Assembly (NCBI RefSeq): GCF_020075545.1
Contig: NZ_JAIQZK010000001.1
Coordinates: 1-64,000 of the forward strand
Source: Nocardioides sp. TRM66260-LWL
Lineage (GTDB): Bacteria; Actinomycetota; Actinomycetes; Propionibacteriales; Nocardioidaceae
Direction: 5' to 3'
DNA length: 64,000 nucleotides
Position numbers and translations under genes: made by a program
Shown: piece by piece, positions 53,967-61,684 of the stretch
Numbering within the stretch: position 1 is the stretch's first letter
Layout: the number at the start of each line of letters is the position of its first letter
Notes under the pieces: model-generated
Told to the model about the DNA's origin: nothing
Seen by the model: the letters and a program-made list of their open reading frames with translations, nothing else
Databases searched by the model: none

Positions 53967-55147
53967 GCGGGCTCCCGGAAGGCCGCGAGCACGGTGACGT
54001 CGTCGTTCGGGGCGCCCTCCTGGGTCAGCGTCACGACCCGCTGGAGGAGGTCGTCGACCGACGCCGCCTCCCGGACGAGCGCCGCGATCTCCCCGGCCCA
54101 CTCGTGGTCGTCCTCGAGCAGGTCGAGCAGGCCGTCGCTGAAGACGACCAGGCGGTCGCCGGGCGCCAGCGAGAGGCGCTGCTCGGTCCAGTGCGCCTCC
54201 ACGACGATGCCGAAGGGGAGGTCCTCGCTGCCCAGGGTCTCGACGCCGCCGTCCGCGCGCGCGACCAGCGCCAGGCCCAGGCCGGCGTCGACGAAGCGCG
54301 TCCACCCGTCGTCGAGGTCGATCGCCAGGTGCAGGAGGGTGACGAAGGCGCCGGTGCTCTCCAGGTCGGGCAGCAGGGCGCGCGCGACCTGCGTGCTGGT
54401 GACGCCGAGGTCGACCCCCGCGGCCACCGCGGCGCGGGTGCCGCGCATCGCGGCCCGCACCCCGGCGCCGACCAGCGCGGCCCCCGTGCCCTTGCCCATG
54501 ACGTCGCCGAGCACCAGGTCGGCGACGCCGTCGGTGACGCCGTGGTCGAAGAAGTCGCCGCCGACGGCGAGCGCCGGCAGGCAGACCCCGGAGATCTGCC
54601 AGCCCTCGGGCGAGAGCGGGGCGGAGGGCAGCATCGAGGCCTGCACGCGCTCCGCGGCGGCCATCTCGGTGGACGCCGTCAGCTCGCTCTGGGCCCAGTG
54701 GGCGAGGTCGGCGAGCGCCCGGCGCTGCTCGTGGTCGAGCTCGCGCTCGCGGTCGTCGAAGAGGCACAGCGTGCCGACGACGTTGCCGTGGCCGTCGTGC
54801 AGGGGGACGCCCGCGTAGAACACCACCTGGCCGCTGGCGACCAGGTCGAGGTCGGCGAACCGCGGATCGCGGCGGGCGTCGGCGACGTACAGGGTCTCGT
54901 CGAGCTCGCCCGTGGTGTGGCAGAAGGTCTGACGCCGCGGCATCGGCTCGGCGGTGATGCCCGCGGCGGCGGGGAAGACCGCCCGGTCGCCGTCGAGCAC
55001 CGTGACGGTCGAGAAGCGCACGTCGAAGAGGAGCCGCGCCACCCGGGTGACGCGGGCGAGGCCCTCGTCGCGCTCCGACGTCAGCAGCAGGCCCTCGACG
55101 GCTCGCTGACGGCGCTCCTCGCGTGCTGGCGGCGTCCCCGTGACCAC
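53963..55147 (-). CDS. GAF-PP2C (SpoIIE/RsbU-type) protein phosphatase
   Basis: 394 aa. GAF sensor domain about 18-160; PP2C/SpoIIE domain about 175-390 with metal-binding motifs GGDFFD, GDVMGKGTGAAL, FSDGLLD and PNDDVTVL. It would dephosphorylate the STAS protein in response to a small-molecule or redox ligand of GAF (the first domain lacks Cys motifs). First gene of the operon: GTG at 55147 is 6 nt after TAGGGT (minus strand, 55154-55159), a leaderless promoter. Its stop overlaps the GT2 ATG. Confidence 0.9.
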   Translation of the reverse strand: MVTGTPPAREERRQRAVEGLLLTSERDEGLARVTRVARLLFDVRFSTVTVLDGDRAVFPAAAGITAEPMPRRQTFCHTTGELDETLYVADARRDPRFADLDLVASGQVVFYAGVPLHDGHGNVVGTLCLFDDRERELDHEQRRALADLAHWAQSELTASTEMAAAERVQASMLPSAPLSPEGWQISGVCLPALAVGGDFFDHGVTDGVADLVLGDVMGKGTGAALVGAGVRAAMRGTRAAVAAGVDLGVTSTQVARALLPDLESTGAFVTLLHLAIDLDDGWTRFVDAGLGLALVARADGGVETLGSEDLPFGIVVEAHWTEQRLSLAPGDRLVVFSDGLLDLLEDDHEWAGEIAALVREAASVDDLLQRVVTLTQEGAPNDDVTVLAAFREPA

Positions 55148-55386
55148 GGGACGACCCTAATCGGGCGATCGAGCAGGCGGTGCCTGGTCCCGCCGGTTCG
55201 ACCGTCCTGTGGACGATCCGTGGGCGTCACGTGGGCATCGCCGGGGGAGGGGCCGACGGGACGCGACGGCGCGTCCGGGGGGTGCGGCTCTGGCCGATCG
55301 GAGGGGGAGCGCCTCATCGAGCGACCGGTAGCCTCTGCGTCGCGATCCCCGGCGCGTTCTCCCGGGCGAGGAGGACGGGAGTCGGC

Positions 55387-56076
55387 GTGCGGCGCATCGT
55401 GGTGGTCGAGGACGATCCCGACATCAGCGACCTGCTGGCCTTCGCCCTGGAGTCCGAGGGCTACGAGGTGCTCACCGCCGACACCGGCGAGTCCGCGCTC
55501 GCGCTGATCCACGAGCAGCGTCCCGACGTCGTCACGCTCGACCTCACCCTGCCCGACCTCGACGGCACCGAGGTCTGCCGTCGACTGCGCGCCTTCTCCT
55601 CGGCCTACGTCATGATGATCACCGGCCGCAGCGAGGAGGCCGACCGGCTCGTCGGCCTCGAGATCGGCGCCGACGACTACCTCGCCAAGCCGTTCTCGGC
55701 GCGCGAGGTGCGGGCCCGGGTCGCGGCCCTGCTGCGCCGGCCCCGGGCGGTCGAGCGTCCGGAGCGGCTGACGGTCGACGCCGGGGGCGGGCTGGTGCTC
55801 GTGCCGGTCGCGCACGTCGCGGTGCTCGACGGCGTCCCGCTGCCGATGACGCCGGTCGAGGTCGACCTGCTCTGCGCGCTCGCCGCCGAGCCCGAGCGGG
55901 TCTGGGACCGCGCCGAGCTGGTGGCGCAGGTGTGGCAGGGCGGGTTCATCGAGTCCGACTACCTCGTCGACCTCACCGTCGCCTCGGCGCGGCGCAAGCT
56001 GCGCAAGGCCGACCCCAGCGGCCACGAGTGGATCCGCACCGTCGAGGGCGCCGGCTACGCGTTCGCCGCGCGCTGA
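55387..56076 (+). CDS. OmpR-family response regulator, orphan
   Basis: 229 aa. Receiver with Asp52, Thr79 and Lys101; DNA-binding winged helix about 125-225 (VPLPMTPVEVDLLCALA, SDYLVDLTVASARRKLRK). No histidine kinase nearby. GTG at 55387 follows GAGGAGG about 10 nt upstream, so unlike many neighbours it has a leader; a TAGCCT at about 55329 could be its -10. It is divergent from the EPS operon across 239 nt, so it is a plausible regulator of it. Confidence 0.88.
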   Translation: MRRIVVVEDDPDISDLLAFALESEGYEVLTADTGESALALIHEQRPDVVTLDLTLPDLDGTEVCRRLRAFSSAYVMMITGRSEEADRLVGLEIGADDYLAKPFSAREVRARVAALLRRPRAVERPERLTVDAGGGLVLVPVAHVAVLDGVPLPMTPVEVDLLCALAAEPERVWDRAELVAQVWQGGFIESDYLVDLTVASARRKLRKADPSGHEWIRTVEGAGYAFAAR

Positions 56077-56091
56077 GGGGCCCGGCTCACG

Positions 56092-56130
56092 CGACAGGGC
56101 CCGCCGATCGACGATCGGCGGGCCCTGTCG
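56092..56130. terminator. bidirectional hairpin between the response regulator and LuxR genes
   Basis: A 19-bp perfect stem (56092-56110 with 56112-56130) centred on a single A, 15 nt after the response-regulator stop and before the stop of the convergent LuxR-type gene (56174). Suitable for ending transcripts from both sides. Confidence 0.8.
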
Positions 56131-56173
56131 GCTGCTGCCTGGGCGCCCGGCGGGCGTGGGTGACGCGGAGGCG

Positions 56174-56767
56174 TCAGATGCCGACGGCCTCCATCGGCTG
56201 CTCGGCCTCGTGGTGCTGCACGTACCAGGCCACCGCCTGCGAGCGACGCACGACGTCGATCTTGCGGTACGCCTGGCGGATGTAGGTCTTGACCGAGTTG
56301 ATCGACAGCCCGAGCTCGGCGGCGATCTCGTCGTTGGAGCGGCCCTCGGCGATCAGCCGGAGGATCTCCGACTCGCGGGGCGAGAGGTCTCCCGTGGCGC
56401 GGCGGTCGGCGAGCGAGGCGGCCGAGGGCAGGGCCGAGCCGAGGCGGCGGTGGGTCTCCTCGATGGCGTCGGCCAGCGCCGCGCCGTTGAGCGCCTTGGA
56501 GATGATCGCGTGACCGGTGGACGTGGACTCGCGCCAGGTGTAGGCGACGGCCGCGGCCCCGGCGGAGGTGAGCCGACGCAGCAGCGCGCGGCTCTGCACC
56601 GTCAGCCGCACCGGCTCGAACAGCACGAGGTCGACCTCGGAGGGCTGCACCTGGCCGGTCACCTGGATCAGGCGGATGCGGGCGGGGTGGGCGCTGAGCA
56701 TGGTGCGCAGACCAGGCTCGGTGAGCGGGTGGTCGTCGACGACGGCGACACGGAGAGGAGCACGCAC
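56174..56767 (-). CDS. LuxR-family regulator with degenerate receiver domain
   Basis: 197 aa from GTG at 56767 (GAAAGG 9 nt upstream). Residues 1-115 look like a NarL-type receiver (AVVDDHPL), but the phospho-acceptor site reads DLVLFE with Glu51 instead of Asp; the T78 and K91 positions are filled. Residues about 130-190 are the LuxR helix-turn-helix (LSPRESEILRLIAEGRSNDEIAAELGL). So it may be phosphorylation-independent, perhaps constitutively active. No histidine kinase partner in view. Confidence 0.87.
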   Translation of the reverse strand: MRAPLRVAVVDDHPLTEPGLRTMLSAHPARIRLIQVTGQVQPSEVDLVLFEPVRLTVQSRALLRRLTSAGAAAVAYTWRESTSTGHAIISKALNGAALADAIEETHRRLGSALPSAASLADRRATGDLSPRESEILRLIAEGRSNDEIAAELGLSINSVKTYIRQAYRKIDVVRRSQAVAWYVQHHEAEQPMEAVGI

Positions 56768-56996
56768 AGGATCGGACCTTTCGGCTTGCGACGGGGATGA
56801 CGGGCTGCCTACCCGAGCTCGGCAGGGACGGCTGGCAGGTGTGGCGGGGAGTTCCGCCGTCGCGGACCCGGTGGGGATCACGGACCCGGTCGAGCGGGGG
56901 CGGCGCCGTGGGGGCGTCGATCTGGACCATTCCTCGCTGCAGGCCGTTGAAACCCGAACCACTTCGAAGTCGGACCGAAGGGGTGAGAAAGCGAAT
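56768..56996 (-). other. leader/promoter part of the 317-bp gap between the LuxR and beta-propeller genes
   Basis: The gap 56768-57084 holds no supported gene. This part should carry the promoter of the LuxR-type gene; TAGGCA near 56806-56811 (minus strand) is a possible -10. The rest of the gap holds the terminator (56997-57036) and the 10-bp repeats (57047-57082) listed separately. No other structure seen. Confidence 0.5.
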
Positions 56997-57036
56997 CCGT
57001 CGGCGGGATCGGGAAAATCCGCGATCCCGCCGACGG
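56997..57036 (-). terminator. terminator of the beta-propeller gene
   Basis: A 15-bp perfect stem (56997-57011 with 57022-57036, CCGTCGGCGGGATCG) around a 10-nt loop. On the minus strand it lies 49 nt after the stop at 57085 and is followed by ATTCGCTTTCT, a weak T-rich run. Confidence 0.75.
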
Positions 57037-57046
57037 ACGTCGGTCG

Positions 57047-57082
57047 GTGCCGTGCTGTGCCGCGCTGTGCCGTGCTGCGCCG
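57047..57082. repeat. 10-bp tandem repeat between stop codon and terminator
   Basis: Units GTGCCGTGCT, GTGCCGCGCT, GTGCCGTGCT and a partial GCGCCG run from 57047 to 57082, directly before the minus-strand stop codon at 57085. Looks like slippage-prone microsatellite DNA rather than a functional site. Confidence 0.7.
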
Positions 57083-57084
57083 GA

Positions 57085-58668
57085 TCAGGCGGCCGGGCCG
57101 TCCCGCAGGGCGGTGAGGCCGGCGAGGACGCCGAGGTAGGCCGTGCCGTCGGGCCCGAGCGCGAGTCCGGCGTAGTTGTTGTTGAACAGCGGGCCCGCAC
57201 CCGAGCGGATGCGCCACACCTCGCGTCCGGTGCGCACGTCGAGGGCGGTCCAGTACCAGGCGTCGGACGGGTCGCCGGCGGGCTTGGTGTAGGCGTAGAC
57301 GAGGCCGGTGGCGAGCGACAGCTTCGCCACGACGCTCGGCGACGGGGTGGTCGTGCTCGTCCAGACCTTGCGGCAGCCGCTGCCGTCGCGGGCGATGTCG
57401 ACCCGCGCGAAGCCCGGGGTGGTGGTGCGGCCGGCCGAGACGGCGTCCGGACCGGTGTAGCCGTGGTTGTTCTCGACGATCAGCGTGCGGCCCGCGCCGA
57501 TCAGGCTGTTCTCGGTGGCGCTGGCGCCGCGGCCGAAGACCGGCACCTCGCAGACCGTCCGCGGTCCGCGCGGTCGCTTCGCCGTGCGGTAGACCACGAC
57601 GTTCATCGGGTCGGCGTTGTCGGTGATCGCCACGTAGCCGCCGGACAGGACGGTGGGGGTGGTGCCGGTGCCGTCGTCGACCTGGCCGGGCTTCGTCGAG
57701 CCGATCGAGCGGTAGCGCACCGACCAGGTGACGACCGGACGGCCGGCGCGGTGGTCGAAGCGGTAGAGCCGGCGGTTCGTGGCGATGTAGGCCTCCCCGT
57801 GGGAGCCGACGGCCAGCGAGTTCTCGATCTGGCCGTCGCTGCCGCGGCCGAGCCGGACGGTGCGGATGCGGCCGCTGCGCGGGTCGATGGTGCCGACGAC
57901 GCCGTCGGTCTTGGTGACGAACCACAGCACGCCGTCGCTGCCCGGCAGGGCGGAGTTGACGGTCTGGCCGTCGGCGAGCGCGCCGGTGAGGTCGCGCTGG
58001 CGCACCACCCGCAGCCGGTCGCCGTCGGTGGCGATGGTGAGGATGCGGCCGTCGACCGTGCCGATCACGGCGCGGTCGCGGTGGTCGAGGTAGAAGTACG
58101 CGCCGCCGCTGAAGTTCTGGAACGGGTTGCCGCCGACGCCCGAGCCGGGCGCCGGCCGCGGCAGCGCGTAGGAGTCGATCACCGCGAGGGTCTCGGCGTC
58201 GAGCAGGTACAGCGCGCGGGTCACGCCGATGCACGTGGTGACGATCCGGCCGGCGCGGTTGAACGTCACCGAGCCGCAGATGCCGCCGAGCGAGGCCGAG
58301 AGCGTCTGCGGGTCGCGGCCGAGGGGGCCGGCCTGCCGGTAGGTGTCGCTCTGCCAGCCGTCGTTGTGGATGCCCGAGCGGCCGTTGGGGGCCAGGAACG
58401 GGTTCTGCGGCACGGGCGGCACGCGCAGCGGCCGCGCCGTGGCGGGCTCGCCGACCATCTGCTCCGACGTCGTGGGCAGCGACGGCACCGGCGTGACGAC
58501 GCCGGGTACCGCGGGGTTGGGGGCCGACGGGGCCGACGGGGCCGACGGCGCCGACGGGGCGTCGGGGGCGGCGACCGCGGCGGTGGCGGTGAGGGCGACG
58601 AGGGCCGTGGTGAGCGCGGCGACGCGACGCCGGACCGCGGCGCGCGCGAGGGGGAGGGGGATCGACAT
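57085..58668 (-). CDS. secreted beta-propeller (PQQ/NHL-like) protein
   Basis: 527 aa from ATG at 58668; TAAAAT lies 7 nt upstream, a leaderless promoter unusually AT-rich for this genome. Signal peptide about 10-34, then a Ser-Ala-Pro repeat linker (APSAPSAPSAPS, 35-50). From about 110 to the end, repeated blades such as LYLLDAETLAVIDSYALPRP, VIGTVDGRILTIATDGD and VVGTIDPRSGRIRTVRLG give a 7-8-bladed propeller. Quinoprotein-type Trp docking motifs are weak, so cofactor binding is uncertain. Function unknown, extracellular. Confidence 0.78.
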   Translation of the reverse strand: MSIPLPLARAAVRRRVAALTTALVALTATAAVAAPDAPSAPSAPSAPSAPNPAVPGVVTPVPSLPTTSEQMVGEPATARPLRVPPVPQNPFLAPNGRSGIHNDGWQSDTYRQAGPLGRDPQTLSASLGGICGSVTFNRAGRIVTTCIGVTRALYLLDAETLAVIDSYALPRPAPGSGVGGNPFQNFSGGAYFYLDHRDRAVIGTVDGRILTIATDGDRLRVVRQRDLTGALADGQTVNSALPGSDGVLWFVTKTDGVVGTIDPRSGRIRTVRLGRGSDGQIENSLAVGSHGEAYIATNRRLYRFDHRAGRPVVTWSVRYRSIGSTKPGQVDDGTGTTPTVLSGGYVAITDNADPMNVVVYRTAKRPRGPRTVCEVPVFGRGASATENSLIGAGRTLIVENNHGYTGPDAVSAGRTTTPGFARVDIARDGSGCRKVWTSTTTPSPSVVAKLSLATGLVYAYTKPAGDPSDAWYWTALDVRTGREVWRIRSGAGPLFNNNYAGLALGPDGTAYLGVLAGLTALRDGPAA

Positions 58669-58832
58669 GGCGGGCATTTTATGAGTGATCCACTCGACTT
58701 TGCTGGGTCGTCCATCGGCCGAGCCGGCGGCGGCGCGTCCGGAGGGACCGGAGCGTCCGGAGTCGTCCGGGGCCCGCCTCGCCCGGAGGGTGGTCGGTTG
58801 TGCCGGGGGCGAGGAGGTAGCACCCTCCTCGC

Positions 58833-60245
58833 ATGTTGCTCTCGGGAGCGCGGCCGTCCCGTCGTGCCGTGCACGTCCTCGTCACCCTCGTGCTGGCCGT
58901 CCTGCTGGGCCTGCTGGCCCCCACGCCGGCCCTGGCCGCCGGCTCCGGAGTGGGCTCCGGAACGGGCTCGGGCTCGCACCGCGGCACCGCGCACCGCGCC
59001 GAGGCGGCACCGAGCCTGACGATCTCCGCGCCGATCGGCTGGCCCGACCGCGAGGTCCCGGTGCGGGTCGTCCTGAGCGACGGCGGCCAGCCGGTGCCCG
59101 GCGCGGCGATCGTCCTGGAGCGGCGCACGCCCGAGGGCTGGCGTCAGGTCGCCGAGGGCGTCACCGACGCCGAGGGCGCCGTCGTCGCCCCGGTGCTCCT
59201 GGACCGCACCCCCTTCTACGACGACGTGCGCGCCACCGCGGCCGCGGCGGGGGAGCGTCCCGCCGTCACGGCGACCGCGCGGCTGCGGTTCCGGCCGCGC
59301 ACCCCGCGGGTGCTCCTGCAGGCGCCGCGTTCGGTCGTGGACGAGCGCACGGTGCGCCTGGTCGGCACCTGGACCGCCGGCGGCGATCCCGTCGACGGCT
59401 CGATGCGCGTGGAGCAGCGGCGCGCGGGGGAGGGCTGGCGGCCCGCCGGCTGGATCCGCACCGGCGCGGACGGCGTCGGCTCGCTCACCCTGCGTCCGCG
59501 GGTCGACACCCGCTACCGGCTGCGCACCGCCGCGCGCGGCTCCTGGCTGCTGGCCGGGCGCAGCGCGGAGCGGCTGGTCGACAACCGCCCGCCGTTCGCG
59601 CCGGTCGTCCCGCCGGCCGGCGCGCCCCGCCCGACGGTCTCCGTGCCGGTGCAGCCGCGCGCCGATCGGCCCGGGGCGCACCCCGTCATCACCTCGATCC
59701 CCGACGCGGTCTGGCGCGACATGGTCGGCCGCTCCTGGCATCGCGGGTGCCCGGTGGGCCGCTCGGGGCTGCGCCTGCTGCGCATCAACTACGTCGGGTT
59801 CGACGGCTACCGCCACCGCGGCGAGCTGGTCGCCGCCACCGGCGCGATCCGCCGCATGGCGGCCGCCCTCGCCGACATGCACGATCGCGGGCTGCCCCTC
59901 CGCTCCCTCTACCGCGTCGACCGGTTCGGCTGGTCCGCGAGCCTGCGCGGCGCGAACGACCACCGCTCGATGGCCGCCGACAACACCTCGGCCTTCAACT
60001 GCCGCGGCGTCGTCGGCAACCCGGGCGTGCGCTCGCCGCACTCCTCCGGCCGGGCGCTGGACGTCAACCCGTGGGAGAACCCCTACCGCTCGCGGCGCGG
60101 CGTCGTGCCGAACACCTGGTGGCTGGCGCGCAGCGACGCCCGCTACGCCTGGCGCAGCCGCTCCCACGTCGTCGTCCGGATCATGGCCGCGCACGGCCTG
60201 CGGTGGACGTACGGCAACGGCGACACCCAGCACTTCGACGTCTGA
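58833..60245 (+). CDS. secreted M15-like (D-Ala-D-Ala carboxypeptidase type) peptidase
   Basis: 470 aa. Signal peptide about 15-35. Residues about 60-270 hold two immunoglobulin-like beta domains (SLTISAPIGWPDREVPVRVV and a second at RVLLQAPRSVVDERTVRLVG). The C-terminal about 180 residues match M15C/extensin-like peptidases: SAFNCR, then SPHSSGRALDVNPWENPY with the zinc His and Asp, and the last ligand in TQHFDV. Probably cleaves cell-wall peptides. The ATG at 58833 is preceded by GAGGAGG within a hairpin (see findings). Confidence 0.83.
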   Translation: MLLSGARPSRRAVHVLVTLVLAVLLGLLAPTPALAAGSGVGSGTGSGSHRGTAHRAEAAPSLTISAPIGWPDREVPVRVVLSDGGQPVPGAAIVLERRTPEGWRQVAEGVTDAEGAVVAPVLLDRTPFYDDVRATAAAAGERPAVTATARLRFRPRTPRVLLQAPRSVVDERTVRLVGTWTAGGDPVDGSMRVEQRRAGEGWRPAGWIRTGADGVGSLTLRPRVDTRYRLRTAARGSWLLAGRSAERLVDNRPPFAPVVPPAGAPRPTVSVPVQPRADRPGAHPVITSIPDAVWRDMVGRSWHRGCPVGRSGLRLLRINYVGFDGYRHRGELVAATGAIRRMAAALADMHDRGLPLRSLYRVDRFGWSASLRGANDHRSMAADNTSAFNCRGVVGNPGVRSPHSSGRALDVNPWENPYRSRRGVVPNTWWLARSDARYAWRSRSHVVVRIMAAHGLRWTYGNGDTQHFDV

Positions 60246-60257
60246 GAGAGTGGTGCG

Positions 60258-60689
60258 GTGAGCGGCGAGGACGAGGACTGCGTCTTCTGCCGGATCGTCG
60301 CCGGCGGGCTCGAGGCCGACGTCGTGCTCGACGAGCCGCACCTGCTGGCCTTCCTCGACCAGCGCCCGGTGTTCCGCGGCCACGTGCTGCTCGTCCCGCG
60401 CGCGCACGTCGTCACGCTGCCCGAGCTGCCGGCCGACCTGCGCGACCCCTTCCTCGCCGCCGCCCAGCGGCTGGCCACCGCGGTGGTCGAGGGCCTCGAG
60501 GCGCAGGGCAGCTTCGTGGCGATCAACAACGTCGTCAGCCAGTCGGTGCCCCACCTGCACCTGCACGTCGTGCCGCGGACGAAGGGCGACGGGCTGCGCG
60601 GCTTCTTCTGGCCGCGCACCCGCTACGCCGACGGCGAGCGCGCGGCCTACGCGGCCCGCCTGCGCGAGGCTCTCGGACCGGGGTCCTGA
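60258..60689 (+). CDS. HIT-family nucleotide hydrolase/transferase
   Basis: 143 aa. HIT motif H-L-H-L-H-V-V-P near residues 98-105 with the catalytic central His; CVFCRIVAG at 8-16 is the usual zinc-knuckle beginning. Hydrolyses nucleotide phosphoramidates or related substrates. GTG 6 nt after GAGAGT, leaderless-type; 12 nt after the peptidase stop. Confidence 0.92.
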   Translation: MSGEDEDCVFCRIVAGGLEADVVLDEPHLLAFLDQRPVFRGHVLLVPRAHVVTLPELPADLRDPFLAAAQRLATAVVEGLEAQGSFVAINNVVSQSVPHLHLHVVPRTKGDGLRGFFWPRTRYADGERAAYAARLREALGPGS

Positions 60690-60778
60690 CCCGCCCCGCC
60701 ACGGCCTAGGGTGAGGCCGGCCGCTGCGGCGGCCCCGCCTGCAGAACCCATCCGTTCCCCCAAGCCTCAGGAGTCACC

Positions 60779-61534
60779 ATGGGCCGCTTCGACGGACGCG
60801 TCGCCATCATCACCGGAGCCGCGCGCGGCATCGGCTTCGGCACTGCCACTCGCTTCAGCGAGGAGGGCGCCGCCGTCGCGATCATCGACCTCGACGAGAC
60901 CGCCGCCGCCGAGGCCGCCTCCCGCCTGCCGGGCCGCGCGATCGGCGTCGGCGCCGACGTGAGCGACGCCGGCTCGGTCGACGCCGCGATCGCCAGGGTC
61001 GTCGAGGAGCTCGGCGGGGTGCACATCCTCGTCAACAACGCCGGCATCACCCGCGACAACCTGCTCTTCAAGATGACCGAGCAGGACTGGGACCTCGTCA
61101 TCGGCGTCCACCTCAAGGGCGCCTTCCTCATGACCCAGGCCGCGCAGAAGCACTTCACCGCGCAGAAGTACGGCAAGGTCGTCAACATCTCCTCGACCTC
61201 CGCGCTCGGCAACCGCGGCCAGGCCAACTACTCGGCCGCCAAGATGGGCATCCAGGGCTTCACCCGCACCCTGGGCATCGAGCTGGGCCCGTTCGGCATC
61301 AACGTCAACGCGGTCGCGCCGGGCTTCATCGCCACCGAGATGACCGACGCCACGGCCGCCCGGCTGAAGATGGACGTCGAGGAGTTCCGCCGCCTCAACG
61401 CCGAGCACAACCCGGTGCGCCGCGTCGGCGAGCCCGACGACATCGCCGCCGCGGTCACCTTCCTGGCCAGCGACGAGGCCTCCTACATCACCGGTCAGAC
61501 GCTGTACGTCGACGGCGGCGCCACCCTGGGCTGA
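60779..61534 (+). CDS. fabG: 3-oxoacyl-ACP reductase-like SDR
   Basis: 251 aa. NADPH motif TGAARGIG at 12-19, NNAG at 86-89, catalytic Ser139-Y151-x-x-x-K155 (NISSTSALGNRGQANYSAAK), C-terminal YITGQTLYVDGG. FabG reduces 3-ketoacyl-ACP in FAS II, though many SDRs with this signature serve other pathways; it is 50 kb from the fab operon, so the exact substrate is uncertain. CAGGAG lies before the ATG. Confidence 0.85.
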   Translation: MGRFDGRVAIITGAARGIGFGTATRFSEEGAAVAIIDLDETAAAEAASRLPGRAIGVGADVSDAGSVDAAIARVVEELGGVHILVNNAGITRDNLLFKMTEQDWDLVIGVHLKGAFLMTQAAQKHFTAQKYGKVVNISSTSALGNRGQANYSAAKMGIQGFTRTLGIELGPFGINVNAVAPGFIATEMTDATAARLKMDVEEFRRLNAEHNPVRRVGEPDDIAAAVTFLASDEASYITGQTLYVDGGATLG

Positions 61535-61567
61535 CCCCCGATCGACCCCGGCCGCCCCCGCTCCACG

Positions 61568-61644
61568 GGCCGGCGGCTCAGCCGCCGGCCGCAGCGGCCG
61601 ATCGACGAAGGGCGTGCCTCCCGAGCGGAGGCGCGCCCTTCGTC
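61568..61644 (+). terminator. two adjacent hairpins between fabG and the DUF3048 gene
   Basis: A 10-bp perfect stem (61568-61577 with 61581-61590) is followed by an 11-bp stem (61604-61614 with 61634-61644) containing an inner GCCTCC/GGAGGC stem. The second is a strong terminator candidate; it ends about 40 nt before the next start codon. Confidence 0.75.
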
Positions 61645-61684
61645 CATGCTGGGCGCACCGTCCAGCCTCGTCCGGGAGTCCGTC

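Noticed and set aside
51954..54818. 954-aa plus-strand frame opposite the glycosyltransferase
   Set aside because: Shadow of the GT2/PP2C genes, whose motifs (DxD, TED, QxxRW, PP2C signature) are all on the minus strand.
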